In this document: positions 8,523 to 17,914 of the stretch, in pieces | Numbering within the stretch: the first letter of the stretch is position 1 | Layout of the letters: each line of letters begins with the position of its first letter | DNA from: GYS-P2D sp964522505 | GTDB lineage: Bacteria; Bacteroidota; Bacteroidia; Chitinophagales; Saprospiraceae | Assembly (NCBI GenBank): GCA_964522505.1 | Contig: CAZFWJ010000005.1 | Span: 1 to 64,000, forward strand | Direction of reading: 5' to 3' | DNA length: 64,000 nucleotides | Position numbers and translations under genes: made by a program | Notes under the pieces: generated by a model | What the model was told of the DNA's origin: nothing | The model's database searches: none | Seen by the model: the letters and a program-made list of their open reading frames with translations, nothing else

Positions 8523-11500
8523 GTGAACCGCATATATAAGGCTCTTAATCCACTAGAACCACGAGTCCAGGAATTGGGTAAACTGCATCAGATTTTCCTC
8601 AATTATTTAACTGAACATACGGACCAGACGGGCCTTCAGTTCACTAGCTCATTTAGCCGCTTGTCTTATCTCATAACGACTAATCTATGGTCTAAAAAGG
8701 CAAGCTTCCTATTGCATAGTTTTAGAAAAGCCCATCAGCTCTCTAGTAACTATTCAGTCGAGGACCTAATACGTCTCGGCAAATGGGCTGCTCAATTTCT
8801 TCTTAGCAGCAAGATGCCCTCACTCGAGACTAAAACGTTATATGAGATCTTTAAAATTGATAGGCCAGAATCTGTAACCTTTCAACCACTCATAGAGGTG
8901 ATCATCACAGACATCTTATTAGATAATAAGAGGATGATTGTCCAGTGTATAGATGAGCCCTATGACAAAATCACCGTGACCTATGGAGATCCAGAAAGAA
9001 ACGAGGATTATACTCCAATCATCAATGATATCGCTGCGCAAGATTTGTTACCGTTACAAGCCGTATTACATGAGGTACAAATAGCTGCAGATGGCCTGCA
9101 CTCACCATCTAAGATCATCTTGGATTCAGACTTCCTACATGTTGTGACCTCAGTTTCGGAGTGCTTTTCCGCTTTTGGAACTACAGCGGCAAACTTTATG
9201 CTGCGAAAGGTGATTCCTCATAAATCATCACCAGCACTAATCATGGGTAATGTGGCCAATCATTTTTTGGATAGACTGATTTATGATCCTCAATTAGAGT
9301 TCAAAACTATTCTAAAAGAGGTATTTAATATAGATGTGTTGGGCTTGAGCCTGATGTCAGACGCTGAAGTGCGGTCCATATTACAGCAATTTGAAACTCA
9401 CTTTGACCATCTGAAGAAAACGGTAAATATAGACTTAGCCGGTCAAGGGCTTCGAGCAGAATCTATATACATAGAACCCACTTTCTATGCTACTCAATAT
9501 GGTTTACAGGGTCGACTTGATGTGTTTTATATTTCGGGAGAGCAAGCGTCTATCGTCGAGTTAAAGAGTGGGAAGCCCTTCAAGACCAATACTTATGGTC
9601 TAAATAGCAATCACTATCACCAAACATTGCTCTATGATATGTTGATAGAGAGTGTTTTCGGATTTCGCATGGCTCGAAAGAATTTCATTCTATATTCTAA
9701 GGAAGCTAATAATGCTTTGAGATTTGCCCCTACTCTTAAAGTGCAACAACGAGAGACAATACTCCAACGCAATAAATTGTATTTACTAGACCGAAGGCTC
9801 GAAAAATCTGGGGATATAAAAGGAATATTAGATAAGATACTAGAAGAGGACAACAATGCCCTCAAAGGATATGTCAGAACAGATATCCAAAAAGCTATTA
9901 TGACTTTGGAGGGACTGGATGATATCGAGTATGAATATGTGAAGCAGGTGTTCCAACATCTTTGCAAGGAGCGATTTGATAGCAAAGTTGGAGAAACCAA
10001 CAATCAAAGATCAAGAGGACTGTCCAGTTTGTGGCGTGATTCAGTCACGCAGAAAGTTGAGCAATTCAATATCATAAACCATCTGAACATAAAGGAGAAC
10101 TTTTGCGCGGAACTTGATCCCCTTATGATTTTGTCTGCGAGCGATCTGACTGCAGAACTACACAACTTTAGAGTTGGGGATCTATGCATTTTGTATCCAG
10201 ACCAAGGAGGGATTTCAGATATCCTAAGTGAACAGGTATTTAAGGTTACACTCTTAGAGATAAAAACAGACCAGATAGCAGTTCGCTTGCGCAGCCGTCA
10301 GATGAATCTCAAGATTTTTGAGAGCTACGAGCTATGGCATATTGAACACGATCGACTTGATAATGGATTTACCTCCATGTCTCGTAGTGCATATGAGTTT
10401 GCTATACACAGCCTTGATTATCGAAGATCTATACTTCAGCGTGAAGAGCCGCCAATTCCTGATGATATACAAGGCGATATCGAGTATATCACAGAAATGA
10501 CTGAAGAACAAAATGAGTTGTATCGAGAAGTAATTAAGGCCACAGGCTACCATCTGCTATGGGGTCCACCAGGAACAGGAAAGACGAGTATAATGTTGAA
10601 GTATTTGACCAAGTATTACTTGGATAATACTCAACAGCGAATCCTTCTATTAGCATATACTAATAGAGCTGTTGACGAGATATGTGCAACTATTAATCAC
10701 ATTGATGAAGACATTGACTTCATCCGTATTGGCTCACGCTATAGCACACATGCTGATTTCAGAAGCCAACTATTGAATGAGAAACTCTCACAATGTGCAA
10801 ATCGCCATGAAGTGATCGAGACATTGTCGTCACAACGCTTATATACGGGTACAATAGCATCAATTCTAGGGAAGTCAGATTTGTTTAGATTGCTGAACTT
10901 TGACTTAGTGATGATAGACGAGGCCTCTCAGGTGTTAGATGCTCAATTGATAGGCATGTTGGGTCGGTTCAAAAAATTCGTCTTGATCGGAGATCATAAA
11001 CAGCTTCCTGCAGTGACACATCAGTCTCTAGGTCAAAGCATCATCGAGCACCAAGATCTCAATGATCTAGGCATCACTAATTTGTCTAATTCCTTATTTG
11101 AACGGATGTATCTGCAGGCAGTCAACAAAGGATGGACACATGTCTATGGGCAGCTTAGTCAACAGGGTAGGATGCATCAGGAATTGATGGCGTTTGCTAA
11201 TGAACAGTTTTATGACAATACGCTTAACATCCTTCCTAATATCGATAGGCTGACTGCTAAACTTCCAAAGTCCGATACTGTTCTTAGATCTCATCGGTTG
11301 ATATATTGCAATACCGATGTCGATGTCGAAAGCAATAGTTTGAAGATTAATCAGTCTGAAGCTCTGGCATGCAAGCAAATCTTAGAAGGCATTTTGCCCA
11401 GGGGCTCAGAAAATAGTGCGCAGCAGGATCTATCTATTGGAATCATTACGCCTTACCGAGCACAGATTGCCTGTATACGACAAGTGATCTCGACCATCGA

Positions 11501-11765
11501 TCACCCGCTCATAGCTGATATTACAATAGATACAGTTGAGCGATATCAGGGTAGTGCTCGTGACGTGATCATCCTGTCAACATGCGTAAACTACCCATTT
11601 CAACTGCGGAGCCTCCAGTCTCTTTCCGATCAAGGCATCGATAGAAAGCTCAATGTGGCTTTCACCAGAGCAAGAGAGCAATTCATACTTGTTGGAAATA
11701 AAGACATTTTATCCCAGAGTAACAGTTACAGGCATCTGATAGGGCGGAGTTATTCGTATCAATAA
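8523..11765 (+). CDS. Dna2-like PD-(D/E)XK nuclease - SF1B helicase
   Basis: 1080-residue protein joining a RecB/Cas4-type nuclease to a UPF1/Dna2-type helicase. Nuclease core: GRLDVFYISGE followed by IVELKSGKP (about residues 331-352), giving the D...ExK metal and catalytic residues. Helicase: Walker A GPPGTGKTS (about 680), Walker B MIDEASQV (about 798), GDHKQLPA, then VERYQGSARDVIILS and LNVAFTRARE near the C-terminus. I see no CxxC cluster, so the iron-sulfur centre of eukaryotic Dna2 seems absent. It probably processes DNA ends or flaps; a defence role is possible but not shown. The start is GTG at 8523; the nearby ATG at 8518 is followed by an in-frame stop. Confidence 0.85.
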   Translation: MNRIYKALNPLEPRVQELGKLHQIFLNYLTEHTDQTGLQFTSSFSRLSYLITTNLWSKKASFLLHSFRKAHQLSSNYSVEDLIRLGKWAAQFLLSSKMPSLETKTLYEIFKIDRPESVTFQPLIEVIITDILLDNKRMIVQCIDEPYDKITVTYGDPERNEDYTPIINDIAAQDLLPLQAVLHEVQIAADGLHSPSKIILDSDFLHVVTSVSECFSAFGTTAANFMLRKVIPHKSSPALIMGNVANHFLDRLIYDPQLEFKTILKEVFNIDVLGLSLMSDAEVRSILQQFETHFDHLKKTVNIDLAGQGLRAESIYIEPTFYATQYGLQGRLDVFYISGEQASIVELKSGKPFKTNTYGLNSNHYHQTLLYDMLIESVFGFRMARKNFILYSKEANNALRFAPTLKVQQRETILQRNKLYLLDRRLEKSGDIKGILDKILEEDNNALKGYVRTDIQKAIMTLEGLDDIEYEYVKQVFQHLCKERFDSKVGETNNQRSRGLSSLWRDSVTQKVEQFNIINHLNIKENFCAELDPLMILSASDLTAELHNFRVGDLCILYPDQGGISDILSEQVFKVTLLEIKTDQIAVRLRSRQMNLKIFESYELWHIEHDRLDNGFTSMSRSAYEFAIHSLDYRRSILQREEPPIPDDIQGDIEYITEMTEEQNELYREVIKATGYHLLWGPPGTGKTSIMLKYLTKYYLDNTQQRILLLAYTNRAVDEICATINHIDEDIDFIRIGSRYSTHADFRSQLLNEKLSQCANRHEVIETLSSQRLYTGTIASILGKSDLFRLLNFDLVMIDEASQVLDAQLIGMLGRFKKFVLIGDHKQLPAVTHQSLGQSIIEHQDLNDLGITNLSNSLFERMYLQAVNKGWTHVYGQLSQQGRMHQELMAFANEQFYDNTLNILPNIDRLTAKLPKSDTVLRSHRLIYCNTDVDVESNSLKINQSEALACKQILEGILPRGSENSAQQDLSIGIITPYRAQIACIRQVISTIDHPLIADITIDTVERYQGSARDVIILSTCVNYPFQLRSLQSLSDQGIDRKLNVAFTRAREQFILVGNKDILSQSNSYRHLIGRSYSYQ

Positions 11766-11792
11766 ATCAACTAGATATAGATCGATGCCAAC

Positions 11793-12422
11793 TCAATCTA
11801 TACCGAGGTATTTGTGAGTTTGAAGGCTCAAGGACCACTTTGGATGTTGTTTGACATAGCTGATACAAGCTCTGATATGATCGCTTTGATTGACATCGTC
11901 GAGGGGCTGCAATGAGAAATGATCAAACTGTAGGTGAGTAAATTGGTCTGGAGTGTTTTCGACTTGAGGATATACTAATTTTAACTCATGGCCCTTCTTT
12001 AGTATGAGATCCGTATCGGCTTTAGGACTGACGCAGACCCAGTCGATTCCATTTGGCACTTCAACTGTGCCGTTAGTTTCAAGGGCTATATAAAATCCAG
12101 AATCCTTAAATGCTTTGATAAGAGGCTCATCTAGTTGTAATAATGGCTCACCACCCGTACAGACGATAAAAGGTTGTAAGGTAGATTCCTTTGGCCAAAG
12201 TGACCGACACAGATTCGCCAGTTCCGAGGCAGTATACTTTCCGCCGTTTACGCCATCAGTACCCCAAAAGTCTGTATCGCAAAACTTGCAAATCGCCGTT
12301 CTGCGATCTTTCTCAAGTCCTGACCAAAGGTTACATCCCGAGAACCTACAGAATACTGCTGGACGGCCGGTATGAACTCCTTCTCCCTGTATCGTGTAAT
12401 ATATTTCTTTGATGCTGTACAT
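11793..12422 (-). CDS. queE: 7-carboxy-7-deazaguanine synthase (radical SAM)
   Basis: Makes 7-carboxy-7-deazaguanine from 6-carboxytetrahydropterin in the queuosine/7-deazaguanine pathway. 209 residues. The cluster-binding cysteines are C30, C45 and C48, i.e. the expanded CX14CX2C motif of some QueE enzymes rather than CX3CX2C. The substrate-side motif YYTIQGEG (8-15) and TGGEPLLQ are present. The start at 12422 gives the family N-terminus MYSIKEIYYTIQGEG; the frame is open further upstream, but that part overlaps the lipoprotein gene and has no homology I recognise. Last gene of a three-gene minus-strand operon. Confidence 0.92.
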   Translation of the reverse strand: MYSIKEIYYTIQGEGVHTGRPAVFCRFSGCNLWSGLEKDRRTAICKFCDTDFWGTDGVNGGKYTASELANLCRSLWPKESTLQPFIVCTGGEPLLQLDEPLIKAFKDSGFYIALETNGTVEVPNGIDWVCVSPKADTDLILKKGHELKLVYPQVENTPDQFTHLQFDHFSLQPLDDVNQSDHIRACISYVKQHPKWSLSLQTHKYLGID

Positions 12423-12484
12423 CGTATAGCGTAAGTCGATGCGAAATACAGCTATTAATACCTGAATAACAAGTTTCTTGACAA

Positions 12485-12850
12485 CTATTGGTCGCACGGC
12501 ACCTCCCGTAGGCCGAGAAGATCCAGAGATTCTATTTCTGGCCTTATAACGGACTCTACTTCGATTAGATACGAAGTGCCCGTAGGGCAAACAAAACAAG
12601 CTTGACAGGTTATCAGATCCGGATTTGATAGTATCTGGACACTTAGAATAGCTACGAATTGACCTTCCAAATAGTTACGCAATTCTGTAGTTTTTTGTTC
12701 ATCAGTGATATTGGTCCCTATTTCTTCAAGCCATGGGTCTCCGCCGCATTGACGCTCATCAAAGATGTAGCAAACAGTATTTGCCGCAAGTGTATCGCTG
12801 CTCGAACAAGCGGATAGGAGTGCTGCAAGAAGTAGAATGAGAAGTCTCAT
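12485..12850 (-). CDS. Hypothetical lipoprotein, Cys-rich
   Basis: 121 residues. The start at 12850 gives MRLLILLLAALLSAC, a signal peptide with lipobox LSAC, so it should be lipidated and face the periplasm. The mature part has six further cysteines (CYIFDERQC, CQACFVC, EVPC), suggesting disulfides. A GTG start at 12880 is open but would spoil the signal peptide. I recognise no characterised family. It lies between the glycosyltransferase and queE and is probably co-transcribed with both. Confidence 0.65.
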   Translation of the reverse strand: MRLLILLLAALLSACSSSDTLAANTVCYIFDERQCGGDPWLEEIGTNITDEQKTTELRNYLEGQFVAILSVQILSNPDLITCQACFVCPTGTSYLIEVESVIRPEIESLDLLGLREVPCDQ

Positions 12851-12901
12851 AAGTGTCGATGTATAGACCCTATAACGCACAGTTCAGACTATCACTTATA
12901 C

Positions 12902-13840
12902 TTAGAGTACTTGTTCGATATTATAATTTCCTTCCTTAGCTCTGTTATTGATTACTAATTCGGCCAAGAATCCAGTAAGAAATAGTTGAGAACCTACTAT
13001 AAGTAAGAGAATGCCAAAGAAGAATAAAGGTCTCTCTTGGATGTCAGAATGATCATAAATCAGCTTAGCTATTGACAGGTAACTTAAGATTGCAAATCCT
13101 ACGAACAGGAATATTAGTCCCCAAGTCCCGAAGAAATGCATCGGACGTTTGTTGAACTTACCTACGAAGAAAATCGTCAATAAATCCAGAAATCCACTAA
13201 TGAGGCGCCTAGCACCAAACTTGCTCACGCCAAACTCTCGCTTGCGATGCTCTACCACCTTCTCTCCAATTTTGGAGAATCCTTGCCATTTAGCCAGTAC
13301 TGGAATCCATCGGTGCATGTCACCATATAGATTCACCTCCTTGACAACATCATTCTTGTAAGCTTTAAGGCCACAGTTGAAATCGTGGAGTTGAATACCA
13401 CTTACCTTCCTGGCTACTGCATTAAACAGTTTACTCGGGAGTGTCTTGGATATCGGGTCATGTCTTTTCTTCTTCCATCCTGAAACCATGTCAAGATCCT
13501 CATCATAGATCTTGTTATACAATAATGGAATCTCATCAGGACTATCCTGCATATCGGCATCCATAGTGATAACCACGTCACCCACGGCCTCGTTGAATCC
13601 GACATTTAGTGCAGCTGACTTACCATAGTTTCTTCTAAACTTCAGACCCTTAACAATATTTGGATATTGACTCTTGAGTTGTGTGATGATCTCCCAGCTG
13701 GTATCGCTACTACCATCATCTATGAAGACGACTTCATACGACTTAGAGAATTGTTGCATGACTTTGTCAATCCATGCCATCAATGGTAGCAAGGATTCTT
13801 CTTCATTATAGACGGGTATTATAAGGGAAATATCAGTCAT
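12902..13840 (-). CDS. Family 2 glycosyltransferase (DPM/GtrB-like)
   Basis: 312 residues. N-terminal GT-A fold: LIIPVYNEEE (6-15), FIDDGSSD (39-46) and TMDADMQDSPDEI (DxD-type metal site, about residue 95). Two C-terminal membrane helices (about 235-260 and 275-300) anchor it. This is the layout of undecaprenyl-phosphate or dolichyl-phosphate sugar transferases (GtrB/ArnC/DPM1 group), which load a sugar on a lipid carrier at the inner face of the membrane. The sugar is unknown. It leads the operon with the lipoprotein and queE. Confidence 0.88.
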   Translation of the reverse strand: MTDISLIIPVYNEEESLLPLMAWIDKVMQQFSKSYEVVFIDDGSSDTSWEIITQLKSQYPNIVKGLKFRRNYGKSAALNVGFNEAVGDVVITMDADMQDSPDEIPLLYNKIYDEDLDMVSGWKKKRHDPISKTLPSKLFNAVARKVSGIQLHDFNCGLKAYKNDVVKEVNLYGDMHRWIPVLAKWQGFSKIGEKVVEHRKREFGVSKFGARRLISGFLDLLTIFFVGKFNKRPMHFFGTWGLIFLFVGFAILSYLSIAKLIYDHSDIQERPLFFFGILLLIVGSQLFLTGFLAELVINNRAKEGNYNIEQVL

Positions 13841-13868
13841 GTCAGCGCAATAAGCCTAAGTGCTTCAG

Positions 13869-13876
13869 CAAAAGTA
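13869..13876 (-). promoter_or_regulatory. Predicted -7 promoter element of the glycosyltransferase operon
   Basis: TACTTTTG followed by CTG on the minus strand matches TAnnTTTG exactly. Transcription would start near 13861, about 21 bases before the glycosyltransferase ATG. No clear -33 TTTG is seen. Confidence 0.5.
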
Positions 13877-13922
13877 GTACTTATTAACTCAATTACATGA
13901 TGAACAAATCTAATATGAGAGC

Positions 13923-14477
13923 TTAATCATTTTTTTTCATGATTGCTGACATGATCAAAGAGAGAATTATACCTCCAATCAAAGATTGAAGCCAAGACCA
14001 AATAGCCATGCCAACCGAAAAAGACCCAAGATTCTGAAGATCTAATTCTGCCTCCATGTCTTCATTCAATTTTTCTAATTCTTCTTCGGGCATCCCGGCA
14101 ACATCACCCATCCATCCAGTCATATCTTGAGTTATGGCTTTGGCCGATTCAGCTTGTAAGTTGAGTAAGTCGGTATCGATATAGTTAACCAGAAAAAAGG
14201 TAAAAATGACGCCTATCAAAGTACCTATCATATACGTCAGAACGGATGATTTAAGAGCCTCTCCAAATGATAAGTACCCTTCTTGTATATATCTAGTCTC
14301 TTTTAAAGATAAATACAAGAAAACTATCACGACTACTAATCCCAAGAGCATAGAAAAAACCACTTGTTTCATGGTCGAAGGATAGTGAATACTCGGTATC
14401 AGTTGCCAAGATATCAAGGAAAGTAATACGAGTACTGCTCCATAATACAGACCATACTTTACTGCAGGATTATCCAT
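13923..14477 (-). CDS. DUF4199 family membrane protein
   Basis: 184 residues with four predicted membrane helices (about 8-28, 39-57, 69-102 and 155-178), a long hydrophilic loop between the third and fourth, and the family pattern YIQEGYLSFGEALKSS near residue 63. DUF4199 proteins are common in Bacteroidota and have no assigned function. It lies 44 bases after the dihydroorotase-like gene and is likely the last gene of that operon. Confidence 0.8.
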   Translation of the reverse strand: MDNPAVKYGLYYGAVLVLLSLISWQLIPSIHYPSTMKQVVFSMLLGLVVVIVFLYLSLKETRYIQEGYLSFGEALKSSVLTYMIGTLIGVIFTFFLVNYIDTDLLNLQAESAKAITQDMTGWMGDVAGMPEEELEKLNEDMEAELDLQNLGSFSVGMAIWSWLQSLIGGIILSLIMSAIMKKND

Positions 14478-14521
14478 GGTGTAGAGAGTTAAGTGATTTA
14501 TAATTCATGTGAAAAGTACTA

Positions 14522-15760
14522 TTAAAAAGTGTCTTTGAGCCCGTTTATGACTCCGATGATACATCCTGTCAAGTTCTCCCCCTCAAAAGGATTGTTGGCA
14601 CACTTAGCGTGTGATGGCCCAGAATCACTCTTTATATCCGGATCAAAAAGGGTTAACCTCGCTTCTTGGTCCACCTCTATTCTTGGAGCATCCAGCTTAA
14701 GGTATTCATATGCTCCTTGCGAAAGACAATGGATGAGTCGCTCCTGTTCTAGCTTGGTGGCATGTGTATTCAGGGCGGCATAACAATGCTGGAGTCCAAT
14801 GTTCCCGAATTTTGCCATACCGAACTCCTTGTCCTTATCCTCCTGAAGCACTGGTCGATGATTGCTATTGACACAATTGATTTTACCACTATTAATGAGC
14901 TTAATCAATCCATTCTTATCCGATTGCTCTCGCAATGGTGGAATCACCTTTAAGTTCGTATTGAATCCCTCAAGATCTTTATCTGTATGGATGAGATTCA
15001 GGAATGGAACAGAATATGAAATTTGAATATCAGCAGATTTTTGGATGACATCTGGTGTGCTGACATTATGTATGTGGATATCTGAGCCCACATATCTTGC
15101 GATCTCAATGGCATTAAGTGTTTCGAGCTTCTCCTCTGTCTTAGGCATGCCGACTAAACCCAGCTTCATGCTTTGAGCCCCTTCGCTGATTTGTCCATTG
15201 CTTACCAGACAGTTATGCTTGAGATAATGAATGTAGATACCGTCAATCCGCTTGAGGTACTGTAGGATGCGTAAGAGTTGACCTCTATTAATCTCATGAT
15301 CTGGGCCGTCTGTAAATGCTACAGCGCCAGAAAGATCTAAGTCGATCATTTCAGAGATTACTGCTCCTTTAGCTCCTTGAGTGGCGCAAGCAACAGGCAG
15401 TATTTCTGTAACTCCGTTGTCGTTGTTCTTTTGTAGATATGTAATCTGAGACTTACTATCTATGGATGGTGCCGTCGTAGGTAATGTTGCTAAATAGATA
15501 TATCCACCAGCGGCAGCAGATTTCTTCAAACTGTTTAAATCTTCCAGGGCTTCATGTCCTGGCTCTCCATTATATGCGCCTATGTCTAGCCAGCCTGGAG
15601 AGACAGATAGATTTTTACTTTTAACAACTTCTACACCGCGACTCTTAATGTCAGAACCAATTTTTTTGATCTTACCATCTTTAATCAATAGATCTACACG
15701 CTTAAGATGATACTTGGACCGAGAGTCATATAGGCGCGCATTCTTTAGAAGTATCGACAT
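14522..15760 (-). CDS. Dihydroorotase-like protein with degenerate active site
   Basis: 412-residue amidohydrolase of the class I dihydroorotase family, recognisable by the N-terminal beta-sandwich (LLKNARLYDSRSKYH) and the PGWLDIGAYNGEPGHE segment (55-70). In active enzymes that segment reads DxHxHxREPG; here both histidines and the arginine are lost. The later site that should be TDHAPH reads NSNHRP, while the HIHNVST segment keeps histidines. It is probably not a working dihydroorotase and may be a structural partner of aspartate carbamoyltransferase (PyrX-like), or have another role. It starts one base after the BatA-like stop codon. Confidence 0.8.
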   Translation of the reverse strand: MSILLKNARLYDSRSKYHLKRVDLLIKDGKIKKIGSDIKSRGVEVVKSKNLSVSPGWLDIGAYNGEPGHEALEDLNSLKKSAAAGGYIYLATLPTTAPSIDSKSQITYLQKNNDNGVTEILPVACATQGAKGAVISEMIDLDLSGAVAFTDGPDHEINRGQLLRILQYLKRIDGIYIHYLKHNCLVSNGQISEGAQSMKLGLVGMPKTEEKLETLNAIEIARYVGSDIHIHNVSTPDVIQKSADIQISYSVPFLNLIHTDKDLEGFNTNLKVIPPLREQSDKNGLIKLINSGKINCVNSNHRPVLQEDKDKEFGMAKFGNIGLQHCYAALNTHATKLEQERLIHCLSQGAYEYLKLDAPRIEVDQEARLTLFDPDIKSDSGPSHAKCANNPFEGENLTGCIIGVINGLKDTF

Positions 15761-15761
15761 G

Positions 15762-17783
15762 TTAGCTTGCTTTCCAGAATCTTAAAAGAACCGTTTCGAT
15801 CAATAAAAATACGAGAGCTAAAATCAAACACCATCGCCAGAGCTGTATTCCACTCTTTTTATTTTGGATGACCTGTGAAATATCTGCCGTTGCAGTCTGA
15901 TTTATGATTTCTGCACTAGGAGATATTTCCGCAGCTATAGCATCCATATCACCGTAGCTTACGTCTGATTCGATCCGGTCATAGTTGAAAGCCATTTTAT
16001 GTACTGTCTGATCTTCAAGCGTGAGATCATATATACCTCTCTCCTTAATTTGATCTCTGATATCAATGACTGACCTTCCTTGATTCACGATCACGCTTGG
16101 GATGAATTCTGACGGACCTGATACGGTATAATTTGATTGGCTGAGATTAGTGAGATTCTTTATATCTATAATCTCATCTTCATCAATGGTATAATATAGA
16201 TTTTGCCCTGATGTGGATGATATCGCCACTTTATAAAGCAGGGGAATAAATATCTCCGCATTCGTTACCAGACCATTTAGCTGTTCGTCTAATGGTGCTG
16301 ATGACAGATAAACCTGACCAAGGTCTTTTTGATACTTAGTGAAGTAATCTGATCCATCTCTAAATGTCAATATAGATTCCTTGACAGCCTGTTGACTATT
16401 GATCTTGGCATAGTGTTTCTTCACTTCAGGTAATCGCAGATTCTTGCGCCTATTAAGGAATACGTCACTAAATACGAATTCATCTAAGTTTATACGACTT
16501 ACGGACTTCTCCTCACTGATGAGCTCACCGATTCTGTCCGCACCCAACTCGGAAAGCAACGCATTATATTCTTCTATTTGTGCATTTTCGTCTGGGAAGA
16601 TGAGCACATTTCCTCCTTGAGAGACATACTTCACTAGTTCCGATCTCAAGCCTGAACTAATACTTGGAAGGTCATCCAATATAATCAAATCCTGCGCTGT
16701 AAAACGGTCGTATCTGATCTGTGAAGTCTGATCCTGTGTAAGCTGATAATAGCTGGTCCCAGAGAACGCCTTGTCTATATAGCTATTGCTGCGGCCATTA
16801 TATATGTTTAAGATTTGTATCTGAGGCTTTAGATAGAATGAGAGATCAAGGTTGTTATCAAATCCAATTGGATAATCATCAACTTCGAGTGCTACCTCAT
16901 GCCATCCGGCTCGATCTATGAGTAAGGATATGGTATCAACAGCACGACTTTCTGCAGCGATCTCTATGACTCCTTGAGGTCTATTTTGCCCTTCATAGAG
17001 CATGTTGAGCTGGACACTTTGATCATTCGTGCCGTAATTTTCTAAAGTGACGATAAGCTTATTATTAACATCGAGTAGCGGTACAGGTGACTCAAAAGTA
17101 GCTTCTACTATTGCCACATTATTTTCTTGTACAGCACGAAGAGGTACAAGCGATACCTTGGTGAGACTGTCTACCGTCGTGCTGAATGAGCTGATGTTTT
17201 CTTGAAAGTCAGAAAGGATATAAATATTCTGTTGACCATCGGAATCTGACATGATACGCTCGGCTACCTTGGAGATATCCTCTAGGGTCTTGATATCTGC
17301 GGTAGCTTGGATCTCGTCTATAAAACTGAGGGCTGTTTTCTTATCGATTAATCGGAGATGTTTGGTTCGTAATTCAGGAGTCAAGATTGCAAATTGATCT
17401 GTCTCGCTGTAAGATTCGATGATTCGCTTGGCCTGATCTTTAGCTCTTCTTAAGAGTGGGACTTCAGCCTTTAAGGCATTCATCGAAAAACTGTTGTCAA
17501 CTACTACAGTGACCACCTGATCTTTGTTAGCATCTATGTCCTGATCACTGATTACAGGTTGAGCAAAGGCCAATACTAACAGAGCCAATGCTGCCATCCT
17601 TGTAAGTAGTACAAGTATATTTCGCAACCTACTGCGAGTGCTGGTTTCCTCTTTAATTTCTTTGAGCAGGTGTACATTGGTGAAGTATACCTTTTTGAAT
17701 TTTCTGAAATGGAAGAGATGGATAATAATGGGAATCAATAGAGCCCCAAGTGCCCACAGAAAGATTGGATTAACAAACTGCAT
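15762..17783 (-). CDS. BatA-domain membrane protein with vWA domain
   Basis: 673 residues. The N-terminus MQFVNPIFLWALGALLIPII is the BatA membrane domain (helices at 5-24 and 57-75). A von Willebrand A domain follows, with MIDAS-type D96-x-S98-x-S100 (VVDNSFSM). The middle is a large periplasmic region and a last helix lies near 648-668. Such proteins occur in the MoxR/bat clusters and separately in Bacteroidota; function is unknown, probably in envelope integrity. It leads an operon with the dihydroorotase-like and DUF4199 genes. No moxR or batD is nearby. Confidence 0.85.
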   Translation of the reverse strand: MQFVNPIFLWALGALLIPIIIHLFHFRKFKKVYFTNVHLLKEIKEETSTRSRLRNILVLLTRMAALALLVLAFAQPVISDQDIDANKDQVVTVVVDNSFSMNALKAEVPLLRRAKDQAKRIIESYSETDQFAILTPELRTKHLRLIDKKTALSFIDEIQATADIKTLEDISKVAERIMSDSDGQQNIYILSDFQENISSFSTTVDSLTKVSLVPLRAVQENNVAIVEATFESPVPLLDVNNKLIVTLENYGTNDQSVQLNMLYEGQNRPQGVIEIAAESRAVDTISLLIDRAGWHEVALEVDDYPIGFDNNLDLSFYLKPQIQILNIYNGRSNSYIDKAFSGTSYYQLTQDQTSQIRYDRFTAQDLIILDDLPSISSGLRSELVKYVSQGGNVLIFPDENAQIEEYNALLSELGADRIGELISEEKSVSRINLDEFVFSDVFLNRRKNLRLPEVKKHYAKINSQQAVKESILTFRDGSDYFTKYQKDLGQVYLSSAPLDEQLNGLVTNAEIFIPLLYKVAISSTSGQNLYYTIDEDEIIDIKNLTNLSQSNYTVSGPSEFIPSVIVNQGRSVIDIRDQIKERGIYDLTLEDQTVHKMAFNYDRIESDVSYGDMDAIAAEISPSAEIINQTATADISQVIQNKKSGIQLWRWCLILALVFLLIETVLLRFWKAS

Positions 17784-17790
17784 CTGGCCG

Positions 17791-17798
17791 CAAAAGTA
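17791..17798 (-). promoter_or_regulatory. Predicted -7 element of the BatA-like operon, near-leaderless
   Basis: TACTTTTG followed by CGGCC on the minus strand matches TAnnTTTG exactly. Only seven bases separate it from the ATG at 17783, so the transcript would have almost no leader. The same TACTTTTGCGGC string lies upstream of icd. Confidence 0.55.
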
Positions 17799-17914
17799 AA
17801 TATATAAGTGCTTTGACGCTCGTTAATTTTTTTGATCATCACACGAGCAAGATCATTACGACATTAATTTGTGATTACCAAAAACTATCTTAGCCATCAC
17901 ACATTCAGTTAATT

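Noticed and set aside
8523..11765. Iron-sulfur cluster in the Dna2-like protein
   Set aside because: No CxxC or four-cysteine arrangement flanks the nuclease core.
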